Shown: positions 25,166 to 34,530 of the stretch, in pieces | Layout of the letters: each line of letters begins with the position of its first letter | Position numbering within the stretch: the first letter of the stretch is position 1 | Assembly (NCBI GenBank): GCA_024234735.1 | Contig: JACKNV010000013.1 | Location: 13,595 to 77,594 of the forward strand | Length of the DNA stretch: 64,000 bases | Reading direction: 5' to 3' | DNA from: Pseudomonadales bacterium | GTDB taxonomy: Bacteria > Pseudomonadota > Gammaproteobacteria > Pseudomonadales > Halieaceae | Translations under genes and position numbers: made by a program | The notes under the pieces: model-generated | Database searches by the model: none | What the model saw: the letters and a program-made list of their open reading frames with translations, nothing else | What the model was told of the DNA's origin: nothing

Positions 25166-27232
25166 TCAGGGCCGGCGCGGCGGGCCTGCCATCGGCGTTT
25201 TGACCGGGGCGGCGAGGCCGATGTAGACCACCATGGCATGTGCACCGGGGTTGTTCTGGTGGGAATCGTCCCGACCGATGTTGCTGAACGCGTCGATAAT
25301 CCAGTTATTGGTCAGCCACACGTTCCCGGAAGAGTCGATCTGCACCGCGGTATTGCGGGTGAGGGCGTCGCTGGGAAACCCATCGTCGCTGCCCAGGGCA
25401 TCGCCCGTGGCGGTCCCGGGCGGACAGAACTCCTCCCTGACCCCACACAGCGCCATCAGCCGCTGGCCGGCGAAATTGGCGATGAACACGTTGTCATTGC
25501 CGTCGATGGCGATACCCCAGGGCAGGCGCAGGCCATGGCGTTCAGGACCTGCCAGAGTGCGGCCGAAGGTGCTGACGGTGCGTGCTTCGCCCTCTGTCCG
25601 GATCAGGGTAACCGCGGCGCTGTCATTCAACTCCCCGTTTTCCCCGACGGCCCGGATCAGGATATCGTCCGGATTGGGCGTCGGGCACGGTGGGTCCAGC
25701 ACACCCGAGCCACTGACCCAGATATTGCCCTGGCTGTCGCTGGCTATGCCCATGGGCCGCACGATGCCCGGACCGGAGACAGCCTCACCGACCTGCTTGC
25801 CGTCGTTGTCCACCTCGACCACGGTACCGGTGGCATTGCTGGTAATCCAGCCGTGCCCCCGGGAGTCGAAAGCGATATCGAAAGGCTTCTGCAGGCCGAG
25901 ATCGTCGAAGTTCTGCGCCAGTTGGGGGTCGCCCCCCGGCAGTTTGACGACACTGTTACTGGTGCACCCCACCACCCACAGATTATCCTGCTGGTCGACA
26001 TTCATGCCCTGGGGCATGGACAGCCCCTCAAGCACTATCCCGGTTTCGCGGTCGGACAGCGCCTCCCCGTCGGGCGCGAATTTGGAAACACTGTGGGACA
26101 GCGCCAGGAAGTCGTTCTGGCAACTGGCGCCCTGGAAACCGAAATTGCCCACCCAGGCATTGCCCTGGGCATCCACGGCCACACCGAAGCCGGCGCCGTA
26201 CAGGCCGCCATTGCCGTAGGGGGCGCCGGGTGGCGTGCCGCCGGTGGGGGTCAGTTTCATGACCTGGCGGCCGCCACATATGCCCTGGGCAGCGGGGTCC
26301 AGGCTGAACTCGTAGTTGTTGGCGATCCAGGCGTTGCCCTCGGCATCGAAAGCGACGTTGCCCGGGCCGTCCAACTGCTGCCCCAGCGGCCCGTCACCGA
26401 TGTAGCGCACCGCCAGCGTCCAGGCGACGGGTTGCGCAGAGGCGGCCAGATGGGGGGCGTAGTCGGCCGCCGTCTGCGCCAGCGCAAACAGGGCACCGAC
26501 ATTTTGCCAGGGGTTTCTGGCGACGTTGCGCATCGCCTCCAGGGTGTTGGCGGGAGCACCGCCACCGAGCGTCAACGCGTTGGTGAACAGGGCCTCGCAA
26601 GCGGCCTGCGCCTGCACACAGGCGGCCAGCATGTTGGCCAGCGAGTTGAAGGTGCGCAGGGTGGAGGTGTCCAGCCCGTTGGGCTCGTTGGCCAGCACCT
26701 CGCCCACCTGGCCGGTCTGCCGGTCGGCCAGGTTCTGTGTCGTCGCCGCCGCATTCTGCAGCCCGGGATAAGTCCCGGCCACCTGCACATCATCGTGCAG
26801 GAACTGCGCCATCGCGTAGGCGATCGCCACCGTGGTGCGCTCGTTGATCACCACGGCCATCCCGGCTTGCGGCGCCGTGCCCAGGGCCGCCGCAAGGCTG
26901 ACATCATAGTGGCCGGCGGTACCGTTGACGGGGTCCTCGGCGACCAGGTAATAGACCGACTGGGTGTCGCCGGGCTGTATTGTAAAGCTCAGGTTGAACC
27001 CGCCGTCGTCATCCGCGCTGGTACTGGCAACGAGTTCCTGGAGGCCACTCCCGGCCCGGTACAGGTTTATCTCATAGGCCGCCAGCGGGGTAGTGCCGGA
27101 CTGGACACTGCCGTTGACGCTGGCATGGGCTGCCGGATCGTAGTCGGTACTGGTGCTGTTATCACAGGCGCCAAGCGCAGCCACCAGCAGGATAGGCAGC
27201 AGTTTGCCCGGGCGCAAAAAGTGAGCCTTCAT
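25166..27232 (-). CDS. NHL-repeat/beta-propeller lipoprotein
   Basis: A 688-residue exported lipoprotein: MKAHFLRPGKLLPILLVAALGAC gives a lipobox with Cys at about 23. A carboxypeptidase-regulatory-like or fibronectin-like domain follows (about 35-110), then a helical, Ala-rich middle part (about 110-285). From about 290 a propeller of NHL/SMP-30-like blades repeats the pattern GNAWIANN, GNAWVGNFGF, DNLWVVGC, GHGWITSN, GNIWVSGSG, DNVFIANF, GNVWLTNN: seven regularly spaced copies. The start at 27232 begins the lipoprotein signal; longer readings lack a signal. Such propellers bind ligands or have lactonase/lyase-like activity. No catalytic residues can be assigned. The gene is divergent from the ATP-grasp gene. 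Confidence 0.82.
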   Translation of the reverse strand: MKAHFLRPGKLLPILLVAALGACDNSTSTDYDPAAHASVNGSVQSGTTPLAAYEINLYRAGSGLQELVASTSADDDGGFNLSFTIQPGDTQSVYYLVAEDPVNGTAGHYDVSLAAALGTAPQAGMAVVINERTTVAIAYAMAQFLHDDVQVAGTYPGLQNAAATTQNLADRQTGQVGEVLANEPNGLDTSTLRTFNSLANMLAACVQAQAACEALFTNALTLGGGAPANTLEAMRNVARNPWQNVGALFALAQTAADYAPHLAASAQPVAWTLAVRYIGDGPLGQQLDGPGNVAFDAEGNAWIANNYEFSLDPAAQGICGGRQVMKLTPTGGTPPGAPYGNGGLYGAGFGVAVDAQGNAWVGNFGFQGASCQNDFLALSHSVSKFAPDGEALSDRETGIVLEGLSMPQGMNVDQQDNLWVVGCTSNSVVKLPGGDPQLAQNFDDLGLQKPFDIAFDSRGHGWITSNATGTVVEVDNDGKQVGEAVSGPGIVRPMGIASDSQGNIWVSGSGVLDPPCPTPNPDDILIRAVGENGELNDSAAVTLIRTEGEARTVSTFGRTLAGPERHGLRLPWGIAIDGNDNVFIANFAGQRLMALCGVREEFCPPGTATGDALGSDDGFPSDALTRNTAVQIDSSGNVWLTNNWIIDAFSNIGRDDSHQNNPGAHAMVVYIGLAAPVKTPMAGPPRRP

Positions 27233-27538
27233 AGGGATGGTTCCTCGCCTTCTTGCGCCGCCGGCCAAGTGCGCGCGGCGCCCGGTACAGCTGTTTTCAT
27301 GCAGTATCAGGTAAGCGCAGGTGAACTGACAAGCAAGGCAGGGCAAATGCCGTTCTGCTCAATTGTGGTGCACTGCGCTGCCATATGGTGCCCCGCAGTC
27401 GCAAGCCGACCCAACCACGGGTCACCACATTAGAAAAATTTGCTTATATATCATTATGTTATAAACCTTGCCCTGTTGGCATGGCACTTGCTGGACTCAA
27501 AGGAAGTTGGCAAATTCCATTGGCCTGGGTGGCCATCT
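27233..27538. other. 306-bp divergent intergenic region
   Basis: This gap separates the NHL lipoprotein gene (minus) from the ATP-grasp gene (plus). It carries a sigma-54-like promoter (27476-27492), two TGGTGC motifs (27366, 27386) and an AT-rich stretch at 27431-27463. I see no coding frame with plausible signals in it. Confidence 0.6.
27476..27492 (+). promoter_or_regulatory. Sigma-54 (RpoN)-type -24/-12 promoter
   Basis: TTGGCATGGCACTTGCT fits the RpoN consensus YTGGCACGnnnnTTGCW: GG at 27478-27479 and GC at 27490-27491 have the exact 10-base spacing, with both flanking TTGG and TTGCT intact. Transcription would start near 27503, 36 bases before the ATP-grasp start. The two TGGTGC half-sites 85-110 bases upstream resemble NtrC half-sites, though not arranged as a clean dyad. 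Confidence 0.55.
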
Positions 27539-28993
27539 ATGACTCTCGCTTGGCAGCACTACCCGTTTGCAGATGCATTTGATGAATTACTGAGTCCCGG
27601 TGGCGAGGCCCGCGCCAGTGCCGGGCGCGCACTGGCCTACCTGCGCCGGCTGGGCGATGCGGATATCGACGCGCGCCGCGAGGCCGCGAGCCGGGCGATG
27701 CAGGTCATGGGCATCACCTTTACCGTGTACGACAGTGCCGAGGAGCGCGGCATAGACCGGGTATGGCCCTTCGATATCATTCCCCGCATCATCGCGGCCA
27801 GCGAATGGCGGCGCACCGAGGCGGGGCTTAAACAGCGGGTGCAGGCCCTCAACCTGTTCATCGCGGATATCTACGACCGCCAGCAGATCATCAAGGATGG
27901 CGTGTTTCCGGCCGAGGTGCTGGCGCAGTCGGCCAACTTCCGCCCCATCTGCGTGGGCATCAAACCCCGCTACGGTGTGTGGGCGCACATCTGCGGCAGC
28001 GACCTGGTGCGCGACTCCACCGCACCCATGTATGTGCTGGAAGACAATCTGCGGGTGCCCTCCGGCGTGTCCTACATGCTGGAAAACCGGCTGGTCATGA
28101 AGCGGGTGTTTCCCGAGCTTTTCGAAGACAACCCCATCTGGCCGGTGGACAGCTACCCCTCGCAGCTGTTCGAGACGCTGGCGGCACTGTCGCCGCGGCC
28201 CGCCGATTATCCCAACATCGTGGTACTCAGCCCCGGTATCTACAACTCGGCCTACTTCGAACACAGCTACCTGGCGCAGCAGATGGGCGTGGAACTCGTC
28301 ACCGGCCGGGACCTGGTGGTGGAAGACGATGTCGTCTACATGAAAACCATCTCCGGCCGCCGCCGCATCGACGTCATCTACCGCCGCATCGACGATATGT
28401 TCCTGGATCCCGGCGTGTTCAATCCACAATCCCAGATCGGCGTGCGCGGCCTGATGAAGGCCTGGGCCCTGAACAACGTCGCCATCGCCAACGCTCCCGG
28501 GGCCGGGGTGGCGGACGACAAGGTGGTGTACGCCTACGTGCCCGCCATGATCCGCTACTATCTCGACCAGGAACCGATCCTGGAAAACGTGCCCACCTAC
28601 CTGTGCATGGAGCCGACACAGCGGGACCACGTCCTGAAGAACCTCGACACCATGGTCGTCAAACCCGCCAACGAGTCCGGCGGCTATGGCATGATGGTCG
28701 GGCCGGCCGCCTCGAAGCAGGTGCGCAGCGAGTTCGCCGCCCTCATCAAGGACAACCCGCGCAACTACATCGCCCAGCCCACCCTGAAGCTGTCCACCGT
28801 ACCCACCCTCTGCGACGGCAACATAGAGCCCCGGCACGTGGACCTGCGCCCTTTCATCCTGTCGGCGCAGGACCAGTACGTAACCCCGGGCGGCCTCACC
28901 CGGGTGGCGCTTCGCAAGGGCTCCCTGGTAGTGAACTCCTCCCAGGGCGGCGGCAGCAAGGACACCTGGATTCTCGATACGGAGGCCAACTGA
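27539..28993 (+). CDS. Circularly permuted ATP-grasp protein (DUF404/DUF407 type)
   Basis: A 484-residue circularly permuted ATP-grasp type 2 enzyme, predicted to form an amide or peptide bond with ATP. Characteristic stretches are GITFTVYDSAEERGIDRVWPFDIIPRII, FIADIYDRQQIIKDGVFP, GIKPRYGVWAHICGSDLVRD, YVLEDNLRVPSGVSYMLENR (metal/ATP site), and VVKPANESGGYGMMVGP with RNYIAQPTLKLSTVP. The ATG at 27539 begins the conserved N-terminal helix; a longer reading from 27440 would overlap the promoter. Its stop overlaps the start of the alpha-E gene (TGATG), the standard pairing for this family. The substrate is unknown; genomic studies of the family propose peptide synthesis or modification. Confidence 0.92.
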   Translation: MTLAWQHYPFADAFDELLSPGGEARASAGRALAYLRRLGDADIDARREAASRAMQVMGITFTVYDSAEERGIDRVWPFDIIPRIIAASEWRRTEAGLKQRVQALNLFIADIYDRQQIIKDGVFPAEVLAQSANFRPICVGIKPRYGVWAHICGSDLVRDSTAPMYVLEDNLRVPSGVSYMLENRLVMKRVFPELFEDNPIWPVDSYPSQLFETLAALSPRPADYPNIVVLSPGIYNSAYFEHSYLAQQMGVELVTGRDLVVEDDVVYMKTISGRRRIDVIYRRIDDMFLDPGVFNPQSQIGVRGLMKAWALNNVAIANAPGAGVADDKVVYAYVPAMIRYYLDQEPILENVPTYLCMEPTQRDHVLKNLDTMVVKPANESGGYGMMVGPAASKQVRSEFAALIKDNPRNYIAQPTLKLSTVPTLCDGNIEPRHVDLRPFILSAQDQYVTPGGLTRVALRKGSLVVNSSQGGGSKDTWILDTEAN

Positions 28994-30021
28994 TGCTGCT
29001 GTCCAGCCTCGCCGAGAGTGTCTACTGGTTCGGGCGTTACATGGAGCGCACGGAGAGCACGGCGCGCCTGATCCTGGTCAACGACAACCTGCTGCTCGAT
29101 ATTCCGCCGCACTGCAATCCGGGCTGGGCTCCCCTGCTGCAGATTACCGGCTCGAAGGACGACTTCTACAAACACTACGAAACCAGCTGCGAACGCGATG
29201 TGATCCGCTACCTGGTACTGGACAGTGAGAACAACCCCGGGGCCATGCTGGCGTCCATCGATCACGCGCGGGAAAACATGCGCACCACCCGGGCGCTGTT
29301 TCCCAAGCCGATCTGGGAGGTAATCAACGCCCTCCACGATTACGTAAAGGAGCACGGCTACACGGCCCTCAGCCCCGGGCAGCGCTACCGTTTCCTGCGC
29401 CAGGTCATCGATTACTGCCACCTGCTCACCGGCAAGCTGGCGGCCTCCATGAGTCACGACCAGATCTTCGCGTTTTCACAGATGGGCTTCAACCTGGAGC
29501 GGGCCGACATGACCTCCCGGGTAATCGACGTCAGGGCCCAGAATCTCCTGCACGCGCAGGATGAGGACCTCAGGCCTTTTGACGACCTGTTGTGGAAGAG
29601 TATCCTGGACTCGCTGGCTGCCTGGCAGATGTACCGGCGCCATGCCCACATCCGCATCAACGCCGTCCAGGTGTTGCACTTTCTGCTGCAGGACCGGCAG
29701 TTTCCCCGTGCCATCAACCACTGCCTGCTGCAGCTGGAGCAATCCCTGTACTCCCTGGCCGTCAACGATACCCCGCGGCACGCCCTGCTGGAGGCCCAGA
29801 AACTGGTGCGCACCGTGAACATCCCGGGAATCGTCGATGCAAGCCTGCACCACTTCATCGACGACCTGCAATTGCAGTTCATGGCGATTCACGCCGAAAT
29901 CAGTGCGCGCTACTTCGATGCACAGGACGAGCCGGCGGAACTGGCCGAGCGTGTCATCGCAGCGGAGTCCAGTGACGGCACCGCACCGGCAACACAACTG
30001 GCGGAGGATGCCGACGTTTAA
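28993..30021 (+). CDS. Alpha-E domain protein
   Basis: A 342-residue all-helical alpha-E protein that almost always partners the circularly permuted ATP-grasp enzyme. It begins with the family hallmark LLSSLAESVYWFGRYMERTESTARLI and has SMSHDQIFAFSQMGFNLERADMTSRVIDVR at about residues 154-183. Later come RRHAHIRINAVQVLHFLLQDRQFPRAI and LHHFIDDLQLQFMAIHAEI. Start and stop overlap by one base with the upstream gene (TGATG), so synthesis is coupled. Usually a transglutaminase-like gene follows; here gltB does. The biochemical role is not established. Confidence 0.9.
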   Translation: MLLSSLAESVYWFGRYMERTESTARLILVNDNLLLDIPPHCNPGWAPLLQITGSKDDFYKHYETSCERDVIRYLVLDSENNPGAMLASIDHARENMRTTRALFPKPIWEVINALHDYVKEHGYTALSPGQRYRFLRQVIDYCHLLTGKLAASMSHDQIFAFSQMGFNLERADMTSRVIDVRAQNLLHAQDEDLRPFDDLLWKSILDSLAAWQMYRRHAHIRINAVQVLHFLLQDRQFPRAINHCLLQLEQSLYSLAVNDTPRHALLEAQKLVRTVNIPGIVDASLHHFIDDLQLQFMAIHAEISARYFDAQDEPAELAERVIAAESSDGTAPATQLAEDADV

Positions 30022-30051
30022 CTCCGGGCTATAGTGAGAGTGGGCGGAAAT

Positions 30052-33000
30052 ATGCAACACGACAATGCAGAAGGTCTCTACCGCAACGCTTTCGAGCACG
30101 ACAGTTGCGGCTTCGGCCTGATCTGCCAGATGGACGGGGTGGCGAGCCACGAGCTGGTGCAGTCCGCCATCAGCGCCCTGTCGCGCCTCACCCATCGCGG
30201 CGCGGTGGCCGCGGATGGCAAGTCCGGGGACGGCTGCGGCCTGCTGATGAGCATGCCCCGGTCCTTCTTCAGGTCCGTCGCCGAAGGCGAGGGTATCAAA
30301 CTGGCAGAGCACTTTGCCGTGGGCATGGTGTTTCTGAGTCGTGACCCCGAACAGGCGGATATGGAGCGGCAGCGGCTGCAGGCCGAACTTGAAAAGGAAG
30401 CACTGCAGGTAGCCGGCTGGCGTACCGTCCCCGTCGACACGGTTGCCCTGGGAGACAGCGCCAGGGCATCGCTGCCCTGCATCGAACAGGTGTTCGTCAA
30501 CATACCCGATGCCACCGATGCGAAGCTCACCGAGCGCAAGCTGTTTATCGCCAGGCGCATCGCCCGCAAGTTCATCAAGGACAGCAACCCCGAGTTCCAC
30601 GTGGTCAGCCTGTCCACCCAGGTGGTCTGCTACAAGGGGCTGGTGCTGCCGCACAACCTGCCGGTGCTGTATCCCGATCTCGGCGATCCGGCGATGGCGG
30701 CGTCGCTGTGCATATTCCACCAGCGATTCTGTACCAATACCTGGCCAGAGTGGCGCCTGGCGCAGCCCTTTCGCTACCTGGCGCACAACGGTGAAATCAA
30801 TACCATCCAGGGCAATCGCAACTGGGCCCTGGCCCGCAGCCGGATCTTCGAATCGCCGCTGATTCCCGGAATGAAGGACATCCGCCCCTGGGTATCCCTG
30901 GCGGGCTCCGACTCCTACAGCCTGGACAATATGCTGGAAGCGCTGATTGCCGGCGGCATCGACATGTTCAAGGCCATGCGCCTGCTGATCCCGCGCGCCT
31001 GGCAGAACGACCAGCGCATCGACCAGGACCTGCGCGCCTTCTACGAATACCACTCGATGCACCTGGAGGCCTGGGACGGACCAGCGGGCATCGTTTTCAG
31101 CGACGGCCGCTACGCCGCCTGCATCATGGACCGCAATGGCCTGCGGCCGGCGCGCTACGTCATCAGCAAGGACCGGGTCCTGACCCTTGGCTCGGAAGTC
31201 GGGATAACGGAAGTCCCCCCCGAACAGGTGGCCTGCAAGGGGCGCCTGGGCCCGGGTGACATGCTGGCGGTGGATACCCACACCGGTGAACTGCTGACAC
31301 CCGAGGCCATCGAGGATCGCCTCAAACAGGAGCTGCCCTACCGGGAGTGGCTCGGCGAACGGGCCGTGCACCTGACACCCGGCTGGGGCGACGACCCCGG
31401 TGCCGCGGACGGCCAGCCGGACCTGGCGGTGTACAAGAAGATGTTCGGCCTCAGCATGGAGGAACAGGAACAGGTGATCCGGCCGCTGGCGGAGGGCGCC
31501 CAGGAGGGCAGTGGCTCCATGGGCGACGACACCCCGCTGCCGGTGCTGTCCAGGCGCACGCGCTCGCTGTACGACTACTTCCGGCAGCAGTTCGCCCAGG
31601 TGACCAACCCACCGATCGATCCACTGCGCGAAAAATACGTGATGTCACTGCAGACCAACATCGGCACCGAGCAGAATGTGTTCGTTGCCGAGGCCGCGCA
31701 CGCCAGCCGGATCGTTACCTCCAGCCCGGTGCTCAGCCCGGCGGAGTTCGACTACCTGATCAACCGCGCAGGAGATGAGTACCGGCACGAACGCATCGAC
31801 CTGGCCACCACAGGGGGCATCTCCCTGGACAATGCCCTGCGCAATATCTGTTACCAGGCGGAGCGAGCGATCTGGTCCGGCGCCACCGTGCTGCTGCTCT
31901 CCGACAGGAAACTCTCCCCCGACACACTGCCGGTGCACGCCGCGCTCGCCACGGGTGCCGTGCACCACCACCTGGTCAACACGGGCTTGCGCTGCCGCGC
32001 CAACATCCTGGTGGAGACGGCCACCGCCCGCAATCCGCACGAGTTCGCGGTCCTGGTCGGCTTTGGTGCGACCGCCATCTACCCCTATCTCGGCTACCAG
32101 TGTGCGGCCGAGGTCGCTGCCTGGTCGCAGGACAGCCCGGCAACCTGCTGCGAACGCTTTCGCACCGGGATCAACAACGGCCTGTACAAAGTCCTGTCAA
32201 AAATGGGCATCTCCACCATCACCAGCTACCGCGGTGCCCAGCTGTACGAGGCAGTCGGCCTGAATCGCGAGGTTACCGAGCTGTGTTTCAAGGGCCTCAC
32301 CAGCCGCATCGAGGGCAGCGGCTTCACCGAGCTGGAGAGCATACAGCGACAACTGGCGGCACGCGCCTGGGACTGCCTCGAGCCGGTGGAATCGGGCGGC
32401 CTGCTCAAATATTGCCACGATGGCGAGTATCACGCCTTCAACCCGGAGGTGGTGCAGGCGCTGCGCAGCCATGCGCTCACCGGCCGGGCGGAGGACTACC
32501 GCCACTACGCCCAGCTGGTCAACCGCCGTGAACCCATGGTGTTGCGCGACCTGCTGGCCCTGCGCCTCAGCGACGAGCCGCTCGACCTGGAGGAAGTCGA
32601 GCCGGTGGAAGGCATCCTGCGCCGCTTCGAGAGCGGGGCCATGTCGCTGGGAGCGCTGTCCCCGGAGGCACACGAGACCCTGGCGATCGCCATGAACCGT
32701 CTCGGCGCCCTGTCCAACAGCGGCGAGGGCGGCGAGGACCCGGCGCGCTTCGGCACCGAGAAGGTATCGCGCATCAAGCAGATCGCCTCGGGTCGATTCG
32801 GGGTAACCCCCCACTACCTGGTCAACGCCGAGGTGTTGCAGATCAAGATCGCCCAGGGCGCCAAGCCCGGCGAGGGCGGCCAGTTACCGGGCAGCAAGGT
32901 GGATGCCACCATCGCCCGGCTGCGCTATGCCCTGCCGGGCACCACGCTGATCTCGCCACCACCCCACCACGACATCTACTCGATCGAGGATCTGGCGCAG

Positions 33001-34497
33001 CTGATTTTTGACCTCAAGCAGGTCAATCCCGAGGCCCGGGTCTCGGTGAAACTGGTATCCGAAGCCGGCGTGGGCACCGTCGCCGCCGGTGTGGCCAAGG
33101 CCTACGCGGACCAGATTACCATCTCCGGCTACGACGGCGGCACCGGCGCCAGCCCGTTGACCTCGGTGAAATACGCCGGCAGCCCCTGGGAACTGGGGTT
33201 GCGCGAGACCCAGCAGGCGCTGCGCAGAAGCAATCTGCGCGAGCGCGTTCGCCTGCAGGTGGACGGCGGCCTGAAAACCGGGTTGGATGTGGTCAAGGCG
33301 GCACTCATGGGCGCCGAGAGTTTCGGCTTCGGCACGCCGGCGCTGATCAGCATGGGCTGCAAGTTCCTGCGCATCTGCCATCTCAACAATTGCGCCACGG
33401 GGGTGGCCACCCAGGACATTCGCCTGCGCAGGGACCATTTTCACGGCGACCCTGAATCCGTCATGCGGGTGTTTACCAGTATCGCCCAGGAAGTGCGGGA
33501 GTGGCTCGCCGCACTGGGCGCGCGCAGCCTTGACGAGATCATCGGCCACACCGAACTGCTGCAATTCCTGCCCGGCGAAACCACTTTGCAGCACCGCCTG
33601 GACCTCGCTCCGCTGCTCACCGGCGGCGCCAGCAGCAGACAGGCCCTGCGCTGCACCATCGAGCGCAACCAGTCTTTCGACAGGGCCGAGTTGGCGGAGC
33701 AAATGCTGGCGGACGTGCGCCCCTCCATCCTGGCCGGTCGCGCCAGTAGCCACAGCTACACACTACACAATGCCAACCGCTCCATCGGCGCCCGCGTTTC
33801 GGGTGAAATCGCCCGCCATCACGGCAACACCGGTATGGAACATACACCGCTCACCCTGCGCTGTTACGGCACGGCAGGCCAGAGCTTCGGGGTCTGGAAT
33901 GCCGGCGGCCTGCACCTGTATCTCGAAGGCGATGCCAATGACTATGTGGGCAAGGGCATGGCTGGCGGCCGCATCGTCATTTTCCCGCCACAGATCCCGG
34001 GCTTTGCCAGCCAGGACAACGTGATCATGGGCAATACCTGCCTGTACGGTGCCACCGGCGGCACCCTGTACGCCGCCGGGCTGGCCGGCGAGCGATTCGG
34101 GGTGCGCAACTCCGGCGCGCTCGCGGTGGTCGAGGGAGTCGGCGATCACTGTTGCGAATACATGACCGGTGGCATGGTGATCGTACTGGGACCGACCGGT
34201 ATCAATTTCGGTGCCGGCATGACCGGTGGCTGCGCGTTCGTGCTCGACCTCGACGAACGGATGGCGGACCACTGCAATCCCGGCCTGGTGGACATCCACC
34301 GGATCGACACCCCCGACACGGCACCCCACCGCAGCCTGCTGCACAGCAAGATCCGCGACTTCACCAGCCAGACGCACAGCGCCTGGGGACAAGCCATCCT
34401 GGATGGTTTCGGTACCTACCTGCCGAAATTCCGGCTGGTCAAACCGCGTGCCCTGGAGCTTGCCAGCCTGGTCGAGTCAACCGACACGGCCGCCTGA
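30052..34497 (+). CDS. gltB: Glutamate synthase [NADPH] large subunit
   Basis: Full-length (1481 residues) large subunit, which makes two glutamates from glutamine and 2-oxoglutarate. The N-terminal nucleophile Cys of the amidotransferase lies in HDSCGFGLI after a short propeptide. CHNGEINT-type sequence appears as AHNGEINTIQGN. The FMN/synthase domain has GTGASPLTSVKYAG and DGGLKTGLDVVKAALMGAESFGFG. The 3Fe-4S cysteines are in CKFLRICHLNNCATGVATQD, and the GxGxG repeat domain is C-terminal, with GKGMAGGRIVIFPP and ATGGTLYAAGLAGERFGVRNSGALAVVEGVGDHCCEYMTGG. The ATG at 30052 follows GGGCGGAAA. It starts 30 bases after the alpha-E gene and may share its sigma-54-like promoter. The small subunit gltD is convergent, not downstream in the same orientation. 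Confidence 0.97.
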   Translation: MQHDNAEGLYRNAFEHDSCGFGLICQMDGVASHELVQSAISALSRLTHRGAVAADGKSGDGCGLLMSMPRSFFRSVAEGEGIKLAEHFAVGMVFLSRDPEQADMERQRLQAELEKEALQVAGWRTVPVDTVALGDSARASLPCIEQVFVNIPDATDAKLTERKLFIARRIARKFIKDSNPEFHVVSLSTQVVCYKGLVLPHNLPVLYPDLGDPAMAASLCIFHQRFCTNTWPEWRLAQPFRYLAHNGEINTIQGNRNWALARSRIFESPLIPGMKDIRPWVSLAGSDSYSLDNMLEALIAGGIDMFKAMRLLIPRAWQNDQRIDQDLRAFYEYHSMHLEAWDGPAGIVFSDGRYAACIMDRNGLRPARYVISKDRVLTLGSEVGITEVPPEQVACKGRLGPGDMLAVDTHTGELLTPEAIEDRLKQELPYREWLGERAVHLTPGWGDDPGAADGQPDLAVYKKMFGLSMEEQEQVIRPLAEGAQEGSGSMGDDTPLPVLSRRTRSLYDYFRQQFAQVTNPPIDPLREKYVMSLQTNIGTEQNVFVAEAAHASRIVTSSPVLSPAEFDYLINRAGDEYRHERIDLATTGGISLDNALRNICYQAERAIWSGATVLLLSDRKLSPDTLPVHAALATGAVHHHLVNTGLRCRANILVETATARNPHEFAVLVGFGATAIYPYLGYQCAAEVAAWSQDSPATCCERFRTGINNGLYKVLSKMGISTITSYRGAQLYEAVGLNREVTELCFKGLTSRIEGSGFTELESIQRQLAARAWDCLEPVESGGLLKYCHDGEYHAFNPEVVQALRSHALTGRAEDYRHYAQLVNRREPMVLRDLLALRLSDEPLDLEEVEPVEGILRRFESGAMSLGALSPEAHETLAIAMNRLGALSNSGEGGEDPARFGTEKVSRIKQIASGRFGVTPHYLVNAEVLQIKIAQGAKPGEGGQLPGSKVDATIARLRYALPGTTLISPPPHHDIYSIEDLAQLIFDLKQVNPEARVSVKLVSEAGVGTVAAGVAKAYADQITISGYDGGTGASPLTSVKYAGSPWELGLRETQQALRRSNLRERVRLQVDGGLKTGLDVVKAALMGAESFGFGTPALISMGCKFLRICHLNNCATGVATQDIRLRRDHFHGDPESVMRVFTSIAQEVREWLAALGARSLDEIIGHTELLQFLPGETTLQHRLDLAPLLTGGASSRQALRCTIERNQSFDRAELAEQMLADVRPSILAGRASSHSYTLHNANRSIGARVSGEIARHHGNTGMEHTPLTLRCYGTAGQSFGVWNAGGLHLYLEGDANDYVGKGMAGGRIVIFPPQIPGFASQDNVIMGNTCLYGATGGTLYAAGLAGERFGVRNSGALAVVEGVGDHCCEYMTGGMVIVLGPTGINFGAGMTGGCAFVLDLDERMADHCNPGLVDIHRIDTPDTAPHRSLLHSKIRDFTSQTHSAWGQAILDGFGTYLPKFRLVKPRALELASLVESTDTAA

Positions 34498-34530
34498 GGC
34501 GGCCCGCCCCGGCCGGACCCCAACCGGTAC

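Noticed and set aside
27366..27391. Two TGGTGC motifs as a formal NtrC enhancer
   Set aside because: They are direct rather than inverted, so they do not form the dyad of an NtrC site; kept only as supporting context for the sigma-54-like promoter.
25049..27433. A 794-codon open frame on the plus strand
   Set aside because: It lies wholly antisense to the NHL-propeller lipoprotein gene, whose signal peptide and repeated blades are clear. The frame is open only because of high GC content.
29476..31371. A 631-codon open frame on the minus strand
   Set aside because: Antisense to the alpha-E and gltB genes, both of which have unmistakable family signatures.
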